A stretch of 64,000 nt of DNA, taken from NCBI GenBank assembly GCA_963739385.1, contig CAVUAI010000055.1, positions 62,001 to 126,000 on the forward strand, in the 5' to 3' direction. Below are positions 59,094 to 64,000 of the stretch, piece by piece. A model generated the notes under the pieces. That model saw nothing but the letters and a program-made list of their open reading frames with translations, did not search any database and was not told where the DNA came from. Within the stretch, counting starts at the first letter, position 1; each line of letters opens with the position of its first letter. The DNA is from VAZQ01 sp963739385 (GTDB taxonomy: Bacteria > Pseudomonadota > Alphaproteobacteria > Rhizobiales > Xanthobacteraceae). The position numbers and the translations under genes were made by a program.

Positions 59094-59198
59094 ATGTGGA
59101 TGATCCTCTTCAGCCTGACATTGGCTGCGGCGATCGGCTTCGGTGTGACGGCCGTGCTTCTGCCGCACAGCAGGTATCTGGCGCGGCTCGTCGGATAG
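59094..59198 (+). CDS. Putative 34-residue single-pass membrane peptide
   Basis: A short open frame, ATG to TAG, encoding 34 residues: a hydrophobic segment (about residues 2-24, containing AAAIGFGVTAVLL) followed by a basic tail with HSRYLARLVG. AAGGAG lies six bases before the ATG, an excellent ribosome site. Small proteins like this are routinely missed by gene finders. Function unknown; protein-level evidence would be needed. Confidence 0.5.
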   Translation: MWMILFSLTLAAAIGFGVTAVLLPHSRYLARLVG

Positions 59199-59283
59199 CG
59201 GCGACGCGACTCGATCGTCCGCGTCGCGTCGCGGGCCTGCGGTCGAGCGGCGTAGCGGGTGCAAGCGTCGGGAAAGGTCGAGC

Positions 59284-59529
59284 ATGCGGATCTACATTTT
59301 CAAGTCGGAGAGCAACAAGTCGCTGCGCGCCTTCGCCGGCGATCTCGTGGGCAGCAAGCTGCCGTCGAACCATGGGCCCTGGACCGCCACCGGCGCGATC
59401 GGCCCCGACAGCACGCCGCCCTACAATTTCTCGCGCGAGGCGATCGAGGAAGCGATCGAAGGCGAGGGGTTTCAGCTCTGGCGCATGGCCAAGAAGACGG
59501 AAAGCAAGAAGACCGAAGCCTCGGCCTGA
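59284..59529 (+). CDS. Small conserved hypothetical protein
   Basis: An 81-residue cytoplasmic protein beginning MRIYIFKSESNKSLRAFAGD, with HGPWTATGAIG in the middle and a Lys-rich tail. The SREAIEEAIEGEGFQLWRM helix recalls, from memory, short proteins in Bradyrhizobium relatives. GGGAAAGG precedes the ATG. Function unknown. Confidence 0.68.
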   Translation: MRIYIFKSESNKSLRAFAGDLVGSKLPSNHGPWTATGAIGPDSTPPYNFSREAIEEAIEGEGFQLWRMAKKTESKKTEASA

Positions 59530-59624
59530 CGCTGCCCACCGTCACGACGACCGAGCCGTCGGCTTGAAGCGGCGTTGGCTTGCGGTCTTGCCCGTTTTTG
59601 CCGCCCCCGCTATATCAGCCCCGC

Positions 59625-59711
59625 CGTAGGATGGGTTGAGCGTTAGCGAAACCCATCAAAACCCGGCGGCTTGCTCCTTGGTGGGTTTCGCTTCGCTCAA
59701 CCCACCCTACG
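59625..59711. repeat. Interspersed palindromic repeat, copy B (GATGGGTTGAG type)
   Basis: Begins CGTAGGATGGGTTGAGCG and ends with the near complement GCTCAACCCACCCTACG; the inner arm has GAAACCCATC against GGTGGGTTTCG. 86 of 87 bases are identical to copy C at 59839. It ends 19 bases before the tRNA. Confidence 0.9.
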
Positions 59712-59730
59712 CAGATTGCCTCGTCGGAAT

Positions 59731-59806
59731 GCCGCAATAGCTCAGCTGGTAGAGCACATCATTCGTAATGATGGGGTCGGGGGTTCGAATCCCTCTTGCG
59801 GCACCA
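59731..59806 (+). tRNA. tRNA-Thr(CGT)
   Basis: 76 bases including an encoded CCA. The acceptor stem GCCGCAA pairs with TTGCGGC, the D-arm contains AGCTCAGCTGGTAGAGC, the anticodon arm CATCA-TTCGTAA-TGATG presents CGT, and the T-arm has GGGTTCGAATCCC. It decodes ACG. The gene lies between two near-identical 87-bp repeats. Confidence 0.97.
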
Positions 59807-59838
59807 CTCTCCCGCGCAGCAGTTGTCGCCATCGCAGT

Positions 59839-59925
59839 CGTAGGATGGGTTGAGCGTCAGCGAAACCCATCAAAACCCGGCGGCTTGCTCCTTGGTGGGT
59901 TTCGCTTCGCTCAACCCACCCTACG
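59839..59925. repeat. Interspersed palindromic repeat, copy C (GATGGGTTGAG type)
   Basis: Direct repeat of copy B with a single T to C difference, starting 32 bases after the tRNA. Both copies have the same orientation, so recombination between them would remove the tRNA as a 214-base circle. Confidence 0.9.
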
Positions 59926-59948
59926 GGCGTGTCCCTTTGGACCAGACG

Positions 59949-60158
59949 TGACGCGAGCGACGCTGGTGCATATGCGCCCTCTCCCCTCGTGGGAGAGGGC
60001 TTGGCGATGGAGCAACATATCCTAAAGGGTGAGGGGGCCGCTTCCGAAAGACTCGCACATTTGGTCCCCTCACCCCTCATCTTTGCTGAAATACCGAGCT
60101 GCCCTCTCCCGCGAGGGGAGAGGGCAAATGCGGCGTCGCCGAGCAAGTGGCATCATCC
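59949..60158. repeat. CCCTCTCCC compound repeat R3 (unoccupied form)
   Basis: A 210-base element with three hairpins: GCCCTCTCCC/GGGAGAGGGC at 59976-60000, a middle GGTGAGGGG ... CCCCTCACC pair, and GCCCTCTCCC/GGGAGAGGGC at 60101-60125 with loop GCGAG. It ends GCCGAGCAAGTGGCATCATCC. R4 at 61421 is a paralogue carrying an extra double palindrome in the third hairpin. Confidence 0.88.
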
Positions 60159-60194
60159 ATTTCGACGTGACACACACCACCACGCACATCCCGC

Positions 60195-61223
60195 TCACCT
60201 GGTGCTGGCCACGACCTGCGGCATGACGATCGGCTTGGGCGGTGCGCGGCTCGCGGCCGGCGCGTTCGGCCGGCGCGGCTCGTCGCCGAGATTGATGATG
60301 CGGGGGACCCCGCTCGGCCAGCCGGACTTGCTGACGACGAGGCGCAGCTTTTTCGCGCTGGCGGGGCTGGCAAGAAGCGCGCGGTTGACCGGCGGGATTG
60401 CTCCGCTGCGGATGGTTTTCGGGCTCGTGGCGGCCGCGATGCGCGGCACCGGCGCCATCGCGCTCCGTTGCGGTGGCGGCTTGAACAGATGCGCGGGCGG
60501 GCCCGGGTGCGGCGCGCCCGCGCTGCCGGGCGCCGCGATGAGGGAATCGCCGACCTCGAACATCTCGTCGAGAACGATCGGGCCGTCGGCCGTGACGGTC
60601 TCGCGCAACGGGTTCTGCGGGAGAACCATCTTCACCTGCGTCGGCTGGCAGTGATTCCACTCCGCCGCGTTGTGCGGCCCGTAGGGGCAGACCACGCGGT
60701 GCCGCGCCGCGATCTCGTGCCAGAGCAGCGCGGCCGGGGTGCCGGGGGCGCCGATCCCGGTGATATCGACGGCGAGCCCATAGGTGTGGAGCGACAGAAA
60801 CTTGTCGACGAAGCCGCCGACGCCGAAGGCGGGCGGCCGGTAGGCCGAGAAAATTCCCGCGAACTGCAAGCCGGCCGCGCGCGCCTCGGCGATGGCGGCG
60901 GCGAGCTGCCTGGCGAAGGCCGGATGCAGCCGGGCGATGGCGAGCGCGGGCCCCTGCCGCGTCATGGTGTAGCCCGGCGTGGCGGTCGCGACCAGGTAGG
61001 CGCGCGCCCGCGCGGTTTCGGTGTCGCCGGCCTGCGGCGGACAGGCGCTCGCGCTCGCCAACGCCTCCGCCGCATCGGCCGGGATGTCGTCCGCATTGCA
61101 GGCCGCCGGCGCGCCGTGTCCGGCTTCCAGCAGCAACGGCTCGACTGCATCGATATGCGCCCACTCGGCGGACGCCGTGGCGCATGCGCCCAGCATCGCG
61201 ATTGCGATCAGCGCGGCCCGCAT
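60195..61223 (-). CDS. Extensin-like / M15-type D-Ala-D-Ala carboxypeptidase family protein
   Basis: Exported 342-residue protein: signal peptide of about 19 residues, then a catalytic-type domain with the zinc motif HTYGLAVDI (His and Asp) and a later His in AEWNHCQPTQVK, as in peptidase family M15. The C-terminal third is Pro/Ala/Lys-rich and likely disordered. Three Cys pairs suggest disulfides. It may trim peptidoglycan stem peptides; activity is inferred. ATG 61223 begins the signal peptide; the frame continues 19 codons upstream. Confidence 0.75.
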   Translation of the reverse strand: MRAALIAIAMLGACATASAEWAHIDAVEPLLLEAGHGAPAACNADDIPADAAEALASASACPPQAGDTETARARAYLVATATPGYTMTRQGPALAIARLHPAFARQLAAAIAEARAAGLQFAGIFSAYRPPAFGVGGFVDKFLSLHTYGLAVDITGIGAPGTPAALLWHEIAARHRVVCPYGPHNAAEWNHCQPTQVKMVLPQNPLRETVTADGPIVLDEMFEVGDSLIAAPGSAGAPHPGPPAHLFKPPPQRSAMAPVPRIAAATSPKTIRSGAIPPVNRALLASPASAKKLRLVVSKSGWPSGVPRIINLGDEPRRPNAPAASRAPPKPIVMPQVVASTR

Positions 61224-61420
61224 GCCGTCCCGCCGGCGTTGGTGTTCAGCGCTGCCGTGCTGCGCAAATGTTCTCCGCAAACTTACTCCACGAATTCGCC
61301 TAGCGTATCACGATGAGATGAGGCTCCCCCAACAAGGCAGAACTATCGCATACTGAGTGGTCGCGTGACAGAGCACTCGCACCGAAAGCTGCAGCAAGCG
61401 GTCGCGTTCGATTCTAGACC

Positions 61421-61699
61421 TGACGCGGGCGACGCTGATGCCTGGGCGCCCTCTCCCCTCGCGGGAGAGGGCTCGACAGTGGTGCAACATATCCTGGAGG
61501 GTGAGGGGGCCGCTTCGGAAAGAATCGCCCACTTGGCCCCCTCACCCTTCATCTTCGCTGAAACACCGAGCTCCCCTCTCCCGCAGCAGAAGTCGGGTTC
61601 ACCCGACTTCTGCCACCCTTCAGAGTTTCCGAACTCGGGCAAGCCCGAGTTCGGATGGGAGAGGGGAAATGCGGCATCGCCGAGCAAGTGGCATCATCC
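61421..61699. repeat. CCCTCTCCC compound repeat R4 (occupied by a double palindrome)
   Basis: Aligns with R3 along its length, from TGACGCGGGCGACGCTG to GAGCAAGTGGCATCATCC. Within its third hairpin about 70 bases (61585-61657) are inserted: palindrome GCAGAAGTCGGGT/ACCCGACTTCTGC at 61586-61613 (13-bp arms) and CCGAACTCGGG/CCCGAGTTCGG at 61629-61654 (11-bp arms). It occupies most of the 740-base gap between the M15 gene and the ABC protein gene. Confidence 0.88.
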
Positions 61700-61964
61700 C
61701 GGATCGCCTTCCCCTCAACCACGAATTGCGTTATCGGTTGAGCCGCGCGGGGAGAAGACTTTTCATGATCCCGAGCGCTGCCCGCCGCCGACCATGTCGA
61801 CACGTCGGTTCGATCCTGCAAGGGCAGCACTGGTGCCATCGACGGGCACGGCGTTGCCGCACCTTGAGCATCGTGTGGCTCTCTTGACCTGACATCCACG
61901 GATTCTTGCGCCTGTATCAAACGTTGCCGTGTCAGCAGCAACGGAACACCAACGGGAGGGATCG

Positions 61965-63176
61965 ATGAAGGCTGTGATCAGCGTCGCAGCGCTTGCGTTC
62001 GCCGCCGGCTGCACCATGGCGCACGCGCAATACAGCGACGGCACCATCAAGATCGGCGTCATGAACGACATGTCCGGGCTCTATTCCGACATTACGGGTC
62101 GCGGCTCGGTCGCCGCCGCGCGCATGGCGGTCGAGGACTTCGGCGCGGCGGCCAAGGGGCTCAAGGTCGAAATCCTCGGCGCCGATCACCAGAACAAGCC
62201 CGATGTCGGGGCCAACATCGTGCGCAGCTGGATCGATCTCGACAAGGTCGACGTCATCGTCGATGTGCCGACCTCGTCGATCGCGCTGGCGGTGAACGAG
62301 ATCGTGCGCGAGAAGAACAAGGTCTTCCTGGTCTCGGGCGCGGCGGCGTCCGATCTGACCGGGCCCAAATGCTCACCCAATACCGTGCACTGGACCTACG
62401 ACACCTGGGCGACCGCCAACGGCACCGGCAAGGCCATGGTCAAGACCGGCGGCAACACCTGGTTCTTCGTCACCGCCGACTATGCCTTCGGCCACGCGCT
62501 CGAGCGCGACACCGCCGCCATCGTCGAGGCGAACGGCGGCAAGGTTCTGGGCCGCGTGCGCCACCCGTTTCCCGGCACGGATTTCTCCTCCTTCATCCTG
62601 CAGGCGCAGGCGTCGAAGGCGAAGGTGATCGGGCTCGCCAATGCCGGCGGCGACACCGTCAACTCGATCAAACAGGCGTCGGAGTTCGGCATCGCCCAGG
62701 GCGGGCAAAATCTCGCGGGCCTGCTGGTGTTCATCAACGACGTGCACGCGCTCGGCCTCAAGGCCGCCCATGGCCTCGTTTTGACCGAAGCCTTCTATTG
62801 GGACCGCACCGACGGCAGCCGTGCGTTCGCCCAGCGCTTTGCGCCGCAGTCGAAGGGCAACATGCCGTCGATGGTGCAGGCCGGCGTCTATTCCGCCGTG
62901 CTGCACTATCTCAAGGCGGTGGAGGCGCTCAAAAGCGATGCCGACGGCAAGGCGGTGGTCGCCCGCATGAAGGCGATGGAAACCGACGACCCGCTGTTCG
63001 GCAAGGGCACGATCCGCATCGACGGCCGCAAGACCCACGACATGTTCCTGTACGAGGTCAAGGCGCCCGCGGAGTCGAAAGCCGCCTGGGACTATTACAA
63101 GCTGCGCGCCACCATTCCCGCCGCGGAGGCGTTCCGTCCGCTCAACGAGGGTTTTTGTCCGCTGGTGAGCGGGTAG
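61965..63176 (+). CDS. ABC transporter substrate-binding protein, branched-chain amino acid type (Peripla_BP_6)
   Basis: Periplasmic binding protein of 403 residues: signal peptide of about 22 residues (cleavage after AHA), then the type I fold beginning TIKIGVMNDMSGLYSDI, with AVEDFG and the GADHQNKPD segment. The family serves LivFGHM-type importers for amino acids, amides or aromatic acids; no permease or ATPase lies inside the window, so the ligand is open. GGGAGGG precedes ATG 61965 at five bases. Confidence 0.9.
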   Translation: MKAVISVAALAFAAGCTMAHAQYSDGTIKIGVMNDMSGLYSDITGRGSVAAARMAVEDFGAAAKGLKVEILGADHQNKPDVGANIVRSWIDLDKVDVIVDVPTSSIALAVNEIVREKNKVFLVSGAAASDLTGPKCSPNTVHWTYDTWATANGTGKAMVKTGGNTWFFVTADYAFGHALERDTAAIVEANGGKVLGRVRHPFPGTDFSSFILQAQASKAKVIGLANAGGDTVNSIKQASEFGIAQGGQNLAGLLVFINDVHALGLKAAHGLVLTEAFYWDRTDGSRAFAQRFAPQSKGNMPSMVQAGVYSAVLHYLKAVEALKSDADGKAVVARMKAMETDDPLFGKGTIRIDGRKTHDMFLYEVKAPAESKAAWDYYKLRATIPAAEAFRPLNEGFCPLVSG

Positions 63177-63177
63177 G

Positions 63178-63220
63178 GCATGATCCCGAAAAAGTAGACA
63201 GATTTTGCATCAGATCATGC
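63178..63220. repeat. GCATGATC...GATCATGC inverted repeat, copy 2
   Basis: 8-bp perfect arms at 63178-63185 and 63213-63220 around a 27-base centre with CCGAAAAAGTAGACAG. Same design as 58064-58107. It begins two bases after the stop of the ABC protein gene and may act in transcript 3' end formation. Confidence 0.65.
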
Positions 63221-63409
63221 AACCACGCGAATACTGAGATCGCGGTGCAATCTCCAGCGATTTCGCTCTCGGTCGGGACGTTCGAACGCTCCCACGGGAT
63301 GCGAACCGCGGTGAGTCCCACGCCGTTCTCACGCGGCCAGGGAAACCGATCCCGTGAGCCACGCGCTGCAACGACCCGGTCGCATGTTGGCGTGGTCGCC
63401 GTGGGCAAA

Positions 63410-64000
63410 CTAAAGCTGCTTTGCATTTCGTTGGCGGCATTCGGAGTAGAACGTGCCGTTCGCCGCCTTGACATGCTCGAGGCATTGAGCGGCCTCCGTA
63501 ATGGGCCCAGTGACAGTGAAATCATAGGCCTGCCCTTTGATCACCAACCCGTATCTCCCGGCCGGAAACAGGAAATCGGGGTTCTCTGGACGTAGCACCA
63601 GCATTTCGGAGCCCTCGCTCAGGGGCGCCACCCTGAATTCATACGACAAATTGCGGATGGTCCATGAATCCTCGACGTCCGCCGTTTTGGCCTGCCCGGT
63701 TGTGTCGAAGGACATGGCGCGCATGACTTTGGCAATCACGCGAACCGCGACGCGGTCAGGCGCACTGCTTGCAACATCACGACGGTAGACGATGAACGCG
63801 ACGCGACCGTCTGGAAGTGTGGTGCGGCTCGCGGTCCGGATCGGGGTCGACATGAAAACCCTTTGATCGGGTACTCTGCCGGCCAAGGGCTCCAGTTCGT
63901 GGAGTTGACCGTCGTTCAGGGCATAAACGCCATACGCGTTGGGGAGCGGAAATCCCGCGGATTGTGACGATAGCGACGCTGGTGATGGCTCAAGCCCTCG
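63410..64000 (-). CDS. Hypothetical protein (partial, 5' end beyond the right edge)
   Basis: The frame is open from 63410 to the last base, 196 residues, with no stop, so the gene starts outside the window; the internal TTG at 63886 and ATG are not convincing starts because sequence such as FPLPNAYGVYALNDGQLHEL lies upstream in the same frame. The visible part has FVYRRD-type strands, RVAVRVIAKVMRAM and a C-terminal Cys pair in AAQCLEHVK and YSECRQ. I do not recognise the family; the fold looks beta-rich. The 233 bases before its stop contain repeat copy 2 only. Confidence 0.6.
   Translation of the reverse strand, partial: RGLEPSPASLSSQSAGFPLPNAYGVYALNDGQLHELEPLAGRVPDQRVFMSTPIRTASRTTLPDGRVAFIVYRRDVASSAPDRVAVRVIAKVMRAMSFDTTGQAKTADVEDSWTIRNLSYEFRVAPLSEGSEMLVLRPENPDFLFPAGRYGLVIKGQAYDFTVTGPITEAAQCLEHVKAANGTFYSECRQRNAKQL

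Noticed and set aside
59731..59925. Attachment site of an integrated element at the tRNA gene
   Set aside because: The flanking repeats do not include the tRNA 3' end, no integrase lies nearby, and only repeat DNA separates the tRNA from the next gene.
53155..61699. CRISPR array
   Set aside because: The repeats are few, palindromic, of variable spacing and mixed types, with no regular spacers and no cas gene nearby.

Overview
The window is 64 kb of GC-rich chromosome from an alphaproteobacterium of the order Hyphomicrobiales (Rhizobiales), most likely the Bradyrhizobium / Rhodopseudomonas / Xanthobacteraceae side. This is inferred from gene order: ubiH-tesB-glnK-amtB-dapC-ftsK-lolA-xthA, cenR with a cyclic-nucleotide-binding partner, leuS-lptE-holA, parB-parA-rsmG-mnmG-mnmE, rho-hemJ-hemE, ppsR-maf-coaE-dnaQ / secB-fxsA-tim44-mltA-smr, and gpsA-tsaD / hemC-hemD-mic60-hemY. 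No phage, insertion sequence, CRISPR array or conjugative gene is visible; this is core chromosome with a few accessory insertions.

Layout. 1-5.8 kb: ubiquinone hydroxylase (cut by the edge), thioesterase II, then two consecutive glnK-amtB ammonium-sensing and transport pairs; a sigma-54 type promoter lies before the second pair and a strong terminator after it. 5.9-10.5 kb: DapC-like aminotransferase, FtsK, LolA. 10.7-16 kb: exonuclease III, CenR-type response regulator with a cyclic-nucleotide-binding protein, an L,D-transpeptidase, YggS, and a DNA-repair pair (Ada plus a 2OG-Fe(II) oxygenase). 16-31.3 kb: leuS, lptE, holA, then the origin-proximal partitioning block with two parS sites. 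31.3-38.7 kb: rho, hemJ, hemE, a candidate replication origin, then ppsR, maf, coaE, dnaQ, secB, fxsA. Genes point away from the candidate origin on both sides for about 10 kb on the left and 3 kb on the right. 38.9-49 kb: Tim44-like protein, MltA, Smr, L,D-transpeptidase, acetyl-CoA synthetase, small envelope proteins, topoisomerase IB, EVE protein. 49-57 kb: gpsA, tsaD and the haem operon hemC-hemD-mic60-hemY. 57-64 kb: small genes, rpsU and csp, tRNA-Thr(CGT), a large block of palindromic repeats, an M15-type peptidase, an ABC substrate-binding protein and a gene cut by the right edge.

How the parts work together: the centre is the replication and segregation control region (candidate oriC, parS, ParA, ParB, DnaQ, HolA, FtsK) intermixed with haem synthesis genes (hemE, hemJ, hemC, hemD, hemY), tRNA modification (mnmE, mnmG, tsaD) and envelope maintenance (lptE, lolA, mltA, two L,D-transpeptidases, CenR, Mic60, SecB).

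Two things need the reader's attention. First, five genes (leuS, dnaQ, acs, hemY and a 90-residue unknown) each carry a single extra base, and all five are repaired by removing one A/T from a CGAA (or TTCG) sequence; this looks like a systematic sequence error rather than gene decay, so those genes are annotated over their full repaired spans. Second, the intergenic DNA at 53-62 kb holds layered palindromic repeats, including a double-palindrome element of about 70 bp present in one copy of a longer repeat and absent from the same place in its sister copy. No clearly new multi-gene system was found.
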